Assembly (NCBI GenBank): GCA_007132365.1
Contig: SLOS01000028.1
Location: 1-36,283, forward strand
Direction: 5' to 3'
DNA: 36,283 nt
From: Bacteroidales bacterium
GTDB taxonomy: Bacteria; Bacteroidota; Bacteroidia; Bacteroidales; PUMT01
Part shown: positions 1 through 8,404 of the stretch, piece after piece
How positions within the stretch are numbered: the first letter of the stretch is position 1
Layout: the number at the start of each line of letters is the position of its first letter
Notes under the pieces: model-generated
What the model was told of the DNA's origin: nothing
The model's database searches: none
What the model saw: only the letters and a program-made list of their open reading frames with translations
Program-made: the position numbers and the translations under genes

Positions 1-1766
1 TCGCTTTCGACATCTATTCACGTACATCAAGCGCCATCCATTACGAGACCGCCTCTGAAATATTCAGGAAGCTTTATGACAAAGATGAATTTATTGAAAA
101 GACCACCCCCCAATACTTTGATGAGGAGGCAGGGCAGTTTCTGGCCGACCGCTACATACAGGGCACCTGCCCCCATTGCGATAATGAGAATGCCTACGGC
201 GACCAGTGCGAGAAGTGCGGCAGCTCACTCAACGCAACCGACCTTATCAATCCACGCTCCACAATAAGCGGTTCAACTCCCGTTATGAGAGATACCAGGC
301 ACTGGTTCCTGCCCCTGGACAAATATGAGCCCTTTTTGAAAAAATGGATACTTGAAGGCAAAAAACACTGGAAACCCAATGTTTACGGGCAGTGCAAATC
401 ATGGCTCGACCAGGGTCTCCAGCCAAGGGCGGTAAGCCGTGACCTGGACTGGGGAGTGCCCCTGCCTCTGGAAAACGCAGAGGGCAAAGTGCTCTATGTA
501 TGGTTTGACGCCCCCATAGGATATATCTCGGCAACAAAGGAGCTTACAGCGGACTGGGAAAAGTACTGGAAAGACGGCGATACCCGCATGATCCATTTTA
601 TAGGAAAGGACAATATAGTGTTCCACTGCATTGTATTCCCCTCTGTTCTCAATGCGGAAGGAAGCTACATCCTGCCCGACAACGTGCCTGCGAATGAATT
701 CCTTAACCTTGAGAATGACAAGATATCCACCTCACGCAACTGGGCGGTGTGGCTGCATGAATACCTCAGGGATTTCCCCGGTAAAGAGGATGTTCTCAGG
801 TATGTGCTCTGTGCCAATGCGCCCGAAACCAAAGACAATGACTTCACCTGGAAGGATTTCCAGGCGCGTAACAACAATGAGCTGGTTGCCATTTACGGCA
901 ACTTTGTGAACCGCGCCATCGTCCTCACCCATAAATATTTTAAAGGGAAGGTTCCGGGGCGCGGAGAACTGACCGACTATGACCGGAAGGTGCTTGCTGA
1001 AATGCCTGTCACACGGGAAAACCTTGAGAACAGCATGGAGCAGTTCCGCTTCAGGGAAGCGCTGAAGGAGGCGATGAACCTCGCCCGGCTGGGAAACAAA
1101 TACCTGGCCGATACCGAACCATGGATTATTTTCAAAAACGATCCTGAAAGGGTCAGGACAATTCTGAATATCTCTCTGCAGATATGTGCATCGCTGAGTA
1201 TGGTAACTGAGCCTTTTCTGCCCCGCTCGGCAGCCAGGCTGAAAGGGTTTCTCAACACAGGCGATGTTGACTGGGACCTTGCAGGAACAGGGGACCTTCT
1301 ACCTCCGGGGCATGCCATAGGCAATGGCGGACTCCTGTTTGAAAAGATAACAGATGAAGATATTGAAAAACAGATAAGCAAACTGCTGGCCACCAGAAAA
1401 CAGAATGAAAAAGTGACAGGCAGCCTGCCTCCGTTGAAAGGGAATATCAGTTACGCGGAGTTTTCTGCGATGGACATACGGACAGGCACGGTCGTCAGCG
1501 CAGAAAAGGTGGCCAAAACCAAAAAGCTGCTGAAACTGACAATTGATACAGGCATTGACACCCGCACAGTGGTTTCCGGCATAGCAGAACATTTTGAGCC
1601 CGGGAAGATAACCGGCATGCAGGTTTCAATACTTGTAAACCTGGAACCCAGGAAGATCAGGGGCATAGAATCACAGGGCATGATACTTATGGCTGAAGAC
1701 ACGGAAGGAAAGCTTTCATTTATCTCACCGGCAGACAGAATCGGAAACGGCTCGGTTGTTAAATAA
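1..1766 (+). CDS. metG: methionyl-tRNA synthetase, 5'-truncated by the window edge
   Basis: Class I aminoacyl-tRNA synthetase that charges tRNA-Met in the cytoplasm. The reading frame is open from the left edge (first full codon at base 3), giving 587 visible residues; the HIGH-motif N-terminus lies outside. Visible features are the zinc-knuckle cysteine pairs (CPHC and CEKC, bases about 165-225), the core with WFDAPIGYIS and FIGKDNIVFHCIVFP, and the KMSKS-type loop written as KISTS (DKISTSRN), a form common in Bacteroidota. Next comes the anticodon-binding helical domain, and last a C-terminal EMAP-II-like tRNA-binding domain (from about base 1450, with DIRTGTVVSAEKV and GIESQGMILMA). The stop is at 1764-1766, only five bases from the stop of the convergent gene. 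Identity is very secure. Confidence 0.97.
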   Translation, partial: AFDIYSRTSSAIHYETASEIFRKLYDKDEFIEKTTPQYFDEEAGQFLADRYIQGTCPHCDNENAYGDQCEKCGSSLNATDLINPRSTISGSTPVMRDTRHWFLPLDKYEPFLKKWILEGKKHWKPNVYGQCKSWLDQGLQPRAVSRDLDWGVPLPLENAEGKVLYVWFDAPIGYISATKELTADWEKYWKDGDTRMIHFIGKDNIVFHCIVFPSVLNAEGSYILPDNVPANEFLNLENDKISTSRNWAVWLHEYLRDFPGKEDVLRYVLCANAPETKDNDFTWKDFQARNNNELVAIYGNFVNRAIVLTHKYFKGKVPGRGELTDYDRKVLAEMPVTRENLENSMEQFRFREALKEAMNLARLGNKYLADTEPWIIFKNDPERVRTILNISLQICASLSMVTEPFLPRSAARLKGFLNTGDVDWDLAGTGDLLPPGHAIGNGGLLFEKITDEDIEKQISKLLATRKQNEKVTGSLPPLKGNISYAEFSAMDIRTGTVVSAEKVAKTKKLLKLTIDTGIDTRTVVSGIAEHFEPGKITGMQVSILVNLEPRKIRGIESQGMILMAEDTEGKLSFISPADRIGNGSVVK

Positions 1767-1771
1767 ACAGA

Positions 1772-2974
1772 TCAATTGCTGAGAATCCAGGCATCGTCCC
1801 TTTCCGAAAAGGTCCTTACCTGGCGCAGCATAAACAGCACCTCCCTGTAGTTGGTGGCTGAATAAACTGAAACATAGTAAAAGCCCCTCCCTGAATCAAG
1901 AACCTCGCTTCTGTAACCCTCCCTTTCAAGCTCTTCACTGAGTGAAAAGGCATTCCGGCTGTTTCTGAAGGTGCCTGCTATAACGTAATGCGTCCCCCGG
2001 GTGGCGGGTTTTACAACGTCCTCTTCTACAGGTTCTGCAATGCGCTCCGCAACATATTCCTGAACATCCTGTTCAACGGGCTCAGCAATTTCCAGGGTGG
2101 CTGAGGGCGCAAGCTCAACCACTTCGGTGGCGGCAGGATCAGCCACCGGGCGGGCATCGGGCAGATCGGGCAAAACAGCCTCCTGCTCTGCTATACGGTC
2201 CGTTTCAGCTGTAAAAGGATCTTCTTCCCGGACTGTTTCCTCATACAGCAGGGCTCTCCGCTGACTGCTCATTTCGTCCGGATCGCCTGCAACAGCGGTA
2301 TCCATAAGGACCGTGCCATCCACTGCAGCCGGTTCAGGATATAATCCTGTATCAACAACTGCACTGAATGGATTGAGGGAGGAGAGGTCAAACCTGAACT
2401 CCCTTATAAGGCCTGTGTGCATGGCACCCCAACTGAGTGCAGCAACAAGGGGTATGCCTATCGCGGCATAGCGAAGGATCTTTTTGGTTCTGTGAGACAA
2501 ACCGGTTGTTTTCGCATCGCGCAATTTTTTCTGCATTAACCGCGCCGGTTTAACATTTTCAAGGACAGGATAACGGAAAAAGGAGAGACCGTAGGTGCTG
2601 GTAAGGAAATTTGCTGCCGGGTCAGGGTCAAACTGCAGATTCTTTTGCTTGTCCACTGAAAACTGCCCGATACCTTCGAAATAGACCCCTCTCCCCTCAT
2701 AAAATTTTTGTGCCACCTGTTCCACAAAAGATTCCACCAGCCTTTTAGCATCAACATAATTTATGGACAACCTGGCAGAAAGGTAACTGATAAGCAGACC
2801 ATCATTATGATCCAGCCGGGCATTGAAGCCAACCTCCCTGACAGGCGGGTAAAAACTGCTGGTGGACATGTCTATACGGGCAGAACGCTCATTGGTAACA
2901 AAACCTCCGAACCCCGGAACAACAACACAGTCATGATGATACAGCAGATCCCTTATATGATTTACCAGTTCCAA
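1772..2974 (-). CDS. HU-CCDC81-like and SPOR domain envelope protein
   Basis: 400 residues. The N-terminal ~130 residues match the Bacteroidota CCDC81-like HU domains (opening LVNHIRDLLYHHDCVVVPGF, followed by GGFV, then an FEGIGQFSVD stretch). A single hydrophobic segment at about 165-187 (YAAIGIPLVAALSWGAM) should span the inner membrane. A low-complexity, acidic, Pro/Val-rich region follows. The last ~72 residues (THYVIAGTFRNSRNAF to the C-terminus) form a SPOR domain, a fold that binds denuded peptidoglycan strands at division sites. This suggests a bitopic protein linking a cytoplasmic HU-like module, possibly DNA- or protein-binding, to septal peptidoglycan; the cytoplasmic role is inference. 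It converges with metG and diverges from the nucleotide-sugar operon. Architecture is recognised; exact function is unknown. Confidence 0.85.
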   Translation of the reverse strand: MELVNHIRDLLYHHDCVVVPGFGGFVTNERSARIDMSTSSFYPPVREVGFNARLDHNDGLLISYLSARLSINYVDAKRLVESFVEQVAQKFYEGRGVYFEGIGQFSVDKQKNLQFDPDPAANFLTSTYGLSFFRYPVLENVKPARLMQKKLRDAKTTGLSHRTKKILRYAAIGIPLVAALSWGAMHTGLIREFRFDLSSLNPFSAVVDTGLYPEPAAVDGTVLMDTAVAGDPDEMSSQRRALLYEETVREEDPFTAETDRIAEQEAVLPDLPDARPVADPAATEVVELAPSATLEIAEPVEQDVQEYVAERIAEPVEEDVVKPATRGTHYVIAGTFRNSRNAFSLSEELEREGYRSEVLDSGRGFYYVSVYSATNYREVLFMLRQVRTFSERDDAWILSN

Positions 2975-3026
2975 AACCTTAATGGATTAGTGAGGGGTAA
3001 TTATTTTATCAGCGGTTCCTCCCCGA

Positions 3027-3034
3027 CAAAAATA
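3027..3034 (-). promoter_or_regulatory. possible -7 promoter element for the HU/SPOR gene
   Basis: On the minus strand the bases read TATTTTTG, matching the Bacteroidota sigma-ABfr -7 consensus TAnnTTTG. It lies about 52 bases upstream of the start at 2974. I see no TTG/TTTG at the expected -33 distance, so this is a half-site only. Confidence 0.35.
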
Positions 3035-3077
3035 AAGAATTATTCCGGTATATGTCCCAGGCTGATCCATTTTTTTT

Positions 3078-3085
3078 TAACTTTG
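3078..3085 (+). promoter_or_regulatory. possible -7 promoter element for the nucleotide-sugar operon
   Basis: TAACTTTG matches the Bacteroidota -7 consensus TAnnTTTG and lies 76 bases upstream of the wbpE-like start, directly after a run of T. No clear -33 TTG is visible at 17-23 bases upstream. It would drive the whole 3162-9460 gene run. Confidence 0.38.
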
Positions 3086-3161
3086 CTGACTGCCGGAAAA
3101 TCAGGGGCAAAAAACAGAAAGCATAAACAGGGGTGTTACATCTGAAAACCAAAAGGATCGT

Positions 3162-4292
3162 ATGAAGCAAATAAAAATGGTTGATCTCCCCGGCCAGTAC
3201 AGAAAAATCCGACAGGAGGTTGATGCTGCCATTAACAAGGTCATTGAATCGGGCGCCTTTATTAACGGGCCCGAAGTGACAGCTTTCCAGAGGAACCTTG
3301 AATACTTCCTGGATATCAACCATGCCATAACCTGCGGAAACGGAACTGACGCGCTGCAGATCGCCCTGATGGCGCTGGACCCTGAACCGGGCGATGAGGT
3401 GATTACCACCCCGTTCACATTTATAGCCACCGTTGAAGCTATTGCATTACTGGGCCTGAAACCGGTATTCGCCGATGTTTGTCCGCGCTGTTTCAATATT
3501 GATGCCTCCGGCATTGAACAGGTTATTACCAGCAGGACGAAAGTAATTCTTCCGGTTCATCTTTACGGGCAGTGCGCCAATATGGATGCCATAATGGAAA
3601 TTGCCGGCAACCGCAATCTCCGGGTAATTGAAGATGCCGCCCAGGCCCTGGGCAGTGAATATACCTTCACAAACGGAATGGTAAAAAAGGCAGGAGCAAT
3701 AGGTCATATTGGCTGCACCAGTTTTTTCCCCTCCAAAAACCTGGGCTGTTTCGGCGACGGAGGCGCCATGTTTACCGGCGATCCGGAATTGGCGGAGAAG
3801 CTACGCTCCATCACTCTTCACGGGTCCAGGGTCAAATATTACCACGACATGATAGGGGTCAACTCCAGGCTGGATACCCTCCAGGCTGCCATTCTTGATG
3901 TAAAACTGAAATATCTTGAAAAGTACAACCGCGCCAGGGCTGAGGCTGCCGGCTATTACGACAGGGCCCTTTCGGGGATAGACCGCCTGATCCTGCCCAA
4001 ACGCATGAGCCGGTCCACGCACATCTTTCATACATACACCCTGAAAATGGCCGGCGCGGACAGGGACGGGCTCCGGGAATTCCTTAAAAAGCGGAACATT
4101 CCAACCATGATCTATTACCCCGTGCCAATGCATCTTCAGAAAGGGTATTCGAAATACGGTTACCGGAAAGGGGACTTCCCCGTTTCCGAAGAACTGTGTG
4201 CCTCCGTTCTGTCCATACCGATGCATACCGAGCTCAGAGATGATCAGCTTGAATATATCTGTAGCTCCGTGCATGATTATTTTAAAACCTGA
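3162..4292 (+). CDS. wbpE: DegT/DnrJ/EryC1/StrS aminotransferase, WbpE/PorR-like
   Basis: 376-residue PLP-dependent sugar aminotransferase of fold type I. The Schiff-base lysine is Lys192 in FFPSKNLGCFGDGG; other family signatures are GNGTDALQIAL, DEVITTPFTFIAT and VIEDAAQALGS. Neighbours and length fit WbpE of Pseudomonas (and PorR of Porphyromonas), which transfers an amino group to C3 of UDP-3-keto-GlcNAc-uronic acid using glutamate. The neighbouring genes supply the oxidised substrate (wbpA- and wbpB-like) and acetylate the product (wbpD-like, six bases downstream). The ATG at 3162 is the first good start and gives the usual N-terminus MVDLPGQY a few residues in. The family is certain; assignment to the Wbp pathway rests on the cassette. 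Confidence 0.9.
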   Translation: MKQIKMVDLPGQYRKIRQEVDAAINKVIESGAFINGPEVTAFQRNLEYFLDINHAITCGNGTDALQIALMALDPEPGDEVITTPFTFIATVEAIALLGLKPVFADVCPRCFNIDASGIEQVITSRTKVILPVHLYGQCANMDAIMEIAGNRNLRVIEDAAQALGSEYTFTNGMVKKAGAIGHIGCTSFFPSKNLGCFGDGGAMFTGDPELAEKLRSITLHGSRVKYYHDMIGVNSRLDTLQAAILDVKLKYLEKYNRARAEAAGYYDRALSGIDRLILPKRMSRSTHIFHTYTLKMAGADRDGLREFLKKRNIPTMIYYPVPMHLQKGYSKYGYRKGDFPVSEELCASVLSIPMHTELRDDQLEYICSSVHDYFKT

Positions 4293-4298
4293 CAGGCA

Positions 4299-4886
4299 AT
4301 GAGTACAGACAAAAAAAAATACCAGGCCCATGAAACAGCCGTGATCGATGAAGGTTGCAGTATCGGTGCCGGAACACGTATCTGGCACTTCACGCATATA
4401 ATGCCTGATTGTATTATCGGTGAAAACTGTAACCTTGGACAAAACGTGGTCGTTTCGCCGGGAGTGGTTCTGGGCAATAACGTCAAGGTGCAGAACAATG
4501 TCTCCATATATACCGGTGTGATCTGCGAAGATGATGTCTTCCTGGGGCCCTCGATGGTATTTACGAATATCGTCAATCCGAGGAGTGCCGTGGTGAGAAG
4601 GGACAGCTATGTAAGGACCCTGGTGGGGAAAGGGGCAAGCATTGGCGCAAATGCCACCATTATATGCGGCAACAATATCGGGCCGTATGCCTTTGTCGGT
4701 GCAGGCGCGGTGATCACAAAAGAGGTAAAGGCCTACGCCCTGGTGGCCGGGAATCCTGCGCGCCATCTTGGCTGGATGAGTGAATACGGTCACAGGCTGG
4801 CCTTCGGGGATGACGGCACAGCAGTATGCCCGGAAAGCGGCCAGAAGTACAAACTGGAAAATGACCAGGTTACCAGAACAGAGTAA
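4299..4886 (+). CDS. wbpD: left-handed beta-helix N-acetyltransferase, WbpD/WlbB-like
   Basis: 195 residues built almost entirely of hexapeptide repeats (for example IGAGTRIWHF, IGENCNLGQNVVVSPGV, IGANATIICGNNIG), the trimeric left-handed beta-helix acyltransferase fold. Length is close to WbpD (~190 aa). WbpD uses acetyl-CoA to acetylate the 3-amino group of UDP-GlcNAc(3NH2)A, giving UDP-2,3-diacetamido-2,3-dideoxy-glucuronic acid. The conserved opening with IWHF is typical of this subgroup. The gene starts six bases after the aminotransferase stop and precedes the dehydrogenase by 36 bases, so the three are almost surely co-transcribed. Acceptor specificity is inferred from the gene neighbourhood. 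Confidence 0.88.
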   Translation: MSTDKKKYQAHETAVIDEGCSIGAGTRIWHFTHIMPDCIIGENCNLGQNVVVSPGVVLGNNVKVQNNVSIYTGVICEDDVFLGPSMVFTNIVNPRSAVVRRDSYVRTLVGKGASIGANATIICGNNIGPYAFVGAGAVITKEVKAYALVAGNPARHLGWMSEYGHRLAFGDDGTAVCPESGQKYKLENDQVTRTE

Positions 4887-4922
4887 AAAGCAATTTGATT
4901 ATTAACCCGTTAAAAATGTATC

Positions 4923-5885
4923 ATGTCCGGAAGCCCTTTTAACTTTGCTCTTATAGGCGTAGCCGGTTATATTGCCGTCAGGCATCTTCAGGCAATCAAG
5001 GAGACCGGTAACAACCTGCTTGCCGCACTTGACCCTTTTGACAGTGTAGGCACTATTGACAGCTATTTCCCCGAAGCGGATTTCTTTGTTGAATTTGAAA
5101 GGTTCGACAGGCACATAGATAAACTTAAACGGGTCGGCACCAGGATAGACTACGTGACCATATGCTCACCGAACTACCTCCATGACTCCCATATACGTTT
5201 TGCCATGCGCCAGGGGGCCGATGCAATATGTGAGAAACCGGTGGTGCTCAATCCCTGGAACCTCGATGCCCTTGCAGAGATAGAAAAGGAGACCGGGAAA
5301 AAAATTTTTAATGTCTTGCAGCTCAGGCTTCACCCTTCTATTATTGCACTCAGGAAAAAAATTGATGAGGGACCCGAAGATAAGGTATATGATATAGATC
5401 TCTCATATATTACCAGCCGGGGCCACTGGTATCACATCTCCTGGAAGGGTGATATTCAGAAATCCGGAGGCGTGGCAACAAACATAGGGGTCCACTTTTT
5501 CGATATGCTTACCTGGATCTTCGGACCGGTCAGCGAAAACATAGTCCACCTTTCCGATAACCAGCGGGCAGCGGGTTTTCTGAGGCTTGAAAAAGCCAGG
5601 GTGAGATGGCTGCTGAGTATAGATTACAACGACCTCCCCTCCGGCGTCAAAAAACGCAACCAGCGCACATTCAGATCGATAACCATTGACAATGAAGAGA
5701 TTGAATTCAGCGACGGGTTTTCAGAACTGCATACGCAGACCTACAGGAACATTCTTGATGGAAAAGGTTTCGGGCTTCAGGAGGCAAGGAGATCAATTGA
5801 GACGGTTTACACTATCAGGAACTCAAAGCCTGTCGGGTTGAAAGGGGAATACCACCCATGTCTTGAACACCTGATAAAGGAGTGA
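4923..5885 (+). CDS. wbpB: Gfo/Idh/MocA NAD-dependent oxidoreductase, WbpB/WlbA-like
   Basis: 320 residues. N-terminal Rossmann fold begins FNFALIGVAGYIAVRHLQAI, in which the usual GxGxxG is altered to GVAGYIA, a form seen in WbpB/WlbA proteins. The EKPV motif (CEKPVVLNPWN, about residue 105) and LQLRLHPS, with the later GGVATNIGVHFFDML stretch, match the family. WbpB/WlbA oxidises C3 of UDP-GlcNAc-uronic acid; in this family NAD+ is regenerated with 2-oxoglutarate, which yields 2-hydroxyglutarate. Length matches WbpB (~316 aa). It lies between the acetyltransferase and the UDP-sugar 6-dehydrogenase, completing the pathway set. Confidence 0.88.
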   Translation: MSGSPFNFALIGVAGYIAVRHLQAIKETGNNLLAALDPFDSVGTIDSYFPEADFFVEFERFDRHIDKLKRVGTRIDYVTICSPNYLHDSHIRFAMRQGADAICEKPVVLNPWNLDALAEIEKETGKKIFNVLQLRLHPSIIALRKKIDEGPEDKVYDIDLSYITSRGHWYHISWKGDIQKSGGVATNIGVHFFDMLTWIFGPVSENIVHLSDNQRAAGFLRLEKARVRWLLSIDYNDLPSGVKKRNQRTFRSITIDNEEIEFSDGFSELHTQTYRNILDGKGFGLQEARRSIETVYTIRNSKPVGLKGEYHPCLEHLIKE

Positions 5886-5962
5886 GCTTCGCGGACTGCT
5901 TTTTTATTTAGCTGAAATCCTTATTCATAATTATTTATTAATAATCCATTACCAGTAAAAAA

Positions 5963-7267
5963 ATGTACGAACAGCTTATCAGAAAGGAAAAAAAAATCTC
6001 AGTGATAGGACTGGGATATGTCGGTCTTCCCATTGCGCTTGAGTTTGCCAGGAAGGTACCCGTAGTCGGGTTTGACATCAAACCCGAACGTGTTGAAATG
6101 ATGAAAAACGGCATCGATCCGAGCCGGGAGCTGGACTCATCGGATTTCGAAGGATGTGATATTGTTTTCACATCCGATCCGCAGGATCTCCGGCAGGCCG
6201 ATTTCCATATTGTGGCGGTGCCGACACCCATAGACGGCCATAACCTTCCCGACCTGACCCCTGTATTGAAAGCTTCGGAAACAGTCGGCAAAATACTTAA
6301 AAAAGGCGACTATGTCATTTATGAATCCACCGTCTACCCGGGATGTACGGAGGAGGACTGCGTGCCGCTTCTGGAGGAGCATAGCGGACTCAGGTTCAGC
6401 GAGGATTTCAAGGTGGGCTTTTCTCCTGAAAGGATAAATCCGGGCGACAGGGAGCACACCCTTACAAAGATAGTAAAGGTGGTTTCCGGTTGTGATGATG
6501 AATCGCTTGAAAACATAGCCAGGACCTACGAGCTGATAATTGAGGCGGGAGTTCACAGGGCCGGTTCAATAAAGGTGGCGGAAGCGGCAAAGATCATTGA
6601 GAATACCCAGCGGGATATAAACATCGCCTTCATGAACGAACTCTCATTGATCTTCAACAGGATGGGAATAAATACACACGAAGTTCTCGAGGCGGCAGGA
6701 ACAAAATGGAATTTTCTGAGGTTTTATCCCGGACTGGTGGGCGGGCATTGTATAGGTGTTGACCCCTATTACCTCACATACAAGGCCAAAGAGTTCGGAT
6801 ATCACCCGCAGATAATCATATCGGGCCGTTATATCAACGATTCCATGGGCAGGTACGTGGCCAGGCAAACCATGAAAAGAATAAGTTCGCTTAACAAGAA
6901 TGTCATGGAATCAAGGATACTGATCATGGGCATCACCTTTAAGGAGAATGTGAGTGATATCAGGAACTCAAAGGTGGCCGATGTTTACCATGAACTAAAT
7001 TCCTATGGCATCAGGGAGGTTGATGTGGTTGATCCCCATGCTTCTGCCAGTGAGGTAAGGGAGGAGTACGGATTCGACATGAAAGAGACATACGGGAATA
7101 ATTATGATGCAATCATTGTTGCAGTCAATCACCAGGAGTATCTTGGCCTGTCGGTCGACGATTTCAGGGCCATGAGCAATGGAGATGCAGTGCTGGTTGA
7201 TGTAAAAGGCACCTACAGGAAATTGTTTGAAAACAAACAGGACGGGATCTCCTACTGGAGCCTTTAA
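5963..7267 (+). CDS. wbpA: UDP-N-acetyl-D-glucosamine 6-dehydrogenase, WbpA-like
   Basis: 434-residue nucleotide-sugar dehydrogenase. The NAD-binding motif is ISVIGLGYVGLPIALEFA near the N-terminus; the catalytic cysteine is Cys263 in GGHCIGVDPYYL. The C-terminal UDP-binding domain includes MGITFKENVSDIRNSK. The GGHCIGVDPYYL form and overall length place it with WbpA/TviB enzymes, which perform the two-step NAD+-dependent oxidation of UDP-GlcNAc to UDP-GlcNAc-uronic acid, rather than with UDP-glucose dehydrogenases. It supplies the first step for the three upstream genes, so the operon runs roughly in reverse pathway order (E-D-B-A). The intergenic gap of 77 bases is AT-rich. Confidence 0.9.
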   Translation: MYEQLIRKEKKISVIGLGYVGLPIALEFARKVPVVGFDIKPERVEMMKNGIDPSRELDSSDFEGCDIVFTSDPQDLRQADFHIVAVPTPIDGHNLPDLTPVLKASETVGKILKKGDYVIYESTVYPGCTEEDCVPLLEEHSGLRFSEDFKVGFSPERINPGDREHTLTKIVKVVSGCDDESLENIARTYELIIEAGVHRAGSIKVAEAAKIIENTQRDINIAFMNELSLIFNRMGINTHEVLEAAGTKWNFLRFYPGLVGGHCIGVDPYYLTYKAKEFGYHPQIIISGRYINDSMGRYVARQTMKRISSLNKNVMESRILIMGITFKENVSDIRNSKVADVYHELNSYGIREVDVVDPHASASEVREEYGFDMKETYGNNYDAIIVAVNHQEYLGLSVDDFRAMSNGDAVLVDVKGTYRKLFENKQDGISYWSL

Positions 7268-7308
7268 TTAATAATCCGCCGGTTTATCCGGTAAAAGAAT
7301 GAAACCTT

Positions 7309-8334
7309 ATGAATACTGTGCTGGTAACCGGGGGGACAGGCTATATCGGTTCACACACTGCCGTTGAGCTTATTAACGAAGGGTACAGGGTGCTGATTGC
7401 AGATAACCTTTCCAATTCTGAACCTGAAGTTATTGACGGGATAGAGAAGATCACCGGGGTAAGGCCCGGATTTGAACAGCTGGATATCTGCGATGGCCCG
7501 CTGCTTAAGGAATACATGGACAAAAACAGCGACATTGCCGCAATCATCCACTTTGCCGCTTCCAAGGCCGTTGGCGAGTCGGTTGAAAAACCCCTCAAAT
7601 ATTACAGGAACAACCTGGTATCGCTGTTAAACCTTCTTGAGGAGATGCAGCAACGCTCGCTCAGCAACCTGGTGTTCTCCTCCTCTTGCACCGTTTACGG
7701 ACAGCCTGACAAACTGCCGGTAACCGAATCGGCCCCTGTAAAAAAGGCCGGTTCACCATACGGCAACACCAAAAAGATCGCGGAAGATATTATAGAGGAC
7801 AGCATCATGTCCAACCCGTCACTTAAATCTATATCCCTGCGCTATTTCAATCCCATAGGGGCCCATCCAAGCGCCCTGATAGGAGAGCTGCCAAGGGGTG
7901 TACCCGATAACCTGGTGCCCTTTATTACGCAAACGGCCGCCGGGCTGCGCAGTGAGCTGAAGGTGTTCGGCGACGACTATAACACCCCTGACGGCTCATG
8001 CATACGCGATTACCTTCACGTTACCGACCTGGCCAGGGCGCATGTGGTGGCCATCAAACGGCTGCTCGGGAACAGGAACAAAAAGAATTACGAGGTGTTT
8101 AACCTGGGAACAGGGAAAGGCATCTCAGTGCTGGAGATGATCAAAACATTTGAAAGGGTCAACTCACTGAAAATAAACTATACCATCACCGGCAGAAGGG
8201 CCGGCGACACTGAGCAGGTGTGGGCCGATACCACCCTGGCAAACAACGAGCTTGGCTGGAAGGCGGAAAGCAGCCTGGAGGAGACACTGGTATCGGCCTG
8301 GAAATGGGAACAATATTACCGGAAAAATAATTAA
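7309..8334 (+). CDS. galE: UDP-glucose 4-epimerase
   Basis: 341-residue extended short-chain dehydrogenase. The NAD-binding motif is VTGGTGYIGSHTAVEL at the N-terminus and the catalytic YxxxK is Tyr151/Lys155 in SPYGNTKK. SSSCTVYGQPDKLPVTE, RYFNPIGAH and DGSCIRDYLHV are hallmark GalE segments. It interconverts UDP-Glc and UDP-Gal, and some members also act on UDP-GlcNAc/GalNAc, which would suit its place behind a UDP-GlcNAc-based cassette; specificity cannot be read here. It starts 42 bases after the wbpA-like gene on the same strand. Confidence 0.95.
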   Translation: MNTVLVTGGTGYIGSHTAVELINEGYRVLIADNLSNSEPEVIDGIEKITGVRPGFEQLDICDGPLLKEYMDKNSDIAAIIHFAASKAVGESVEKPLKYYRNNLVSLLNLLEEMQQRSLSNLVFSSSCTVYGQPDKLPVTESAPVKKAGSPYGNTKKIAEDIIEDSIMSNPSLKSISLRYFNPIGAHPSALIGELPRGVPDNLVPFITQTAAGLRSELKVFGDDYNTPDGSCIRDYLHVTDLARAHVVAIKRLLGNRNKKNYEVFNLGTGKGISVLEMIKTFERVNSLKINYTITGRRAGDTEQVWADTTLANNELGWKAESSLEETLVSAWKWEQYYRKNN

Positions 8335-8404
8335 CCCGCCCATAAAACAATAACTTCAGGCCCGGCTTAGTAATTAAATCAGTGGCAGGATTAATCAGCG
8401 ATCG

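Noticed and set aside
717..735. The KISTS loop in MetG as a damaged KMSKS motif.
   Set aside because: This variant is normal for Bacteroidota methionyl-tRNA synthetases and the rest of the enzyme is intact.
3801..4793. A 330-codon open frame on the minus strand across the wbpE- and wbpD-like genes.
   Set aside because: It spans two well-identified genes on the other strand, resembles no family I know, is rich in His/Gly/Pro as expected from antisense reading of these genes, and has no promoter of its own.
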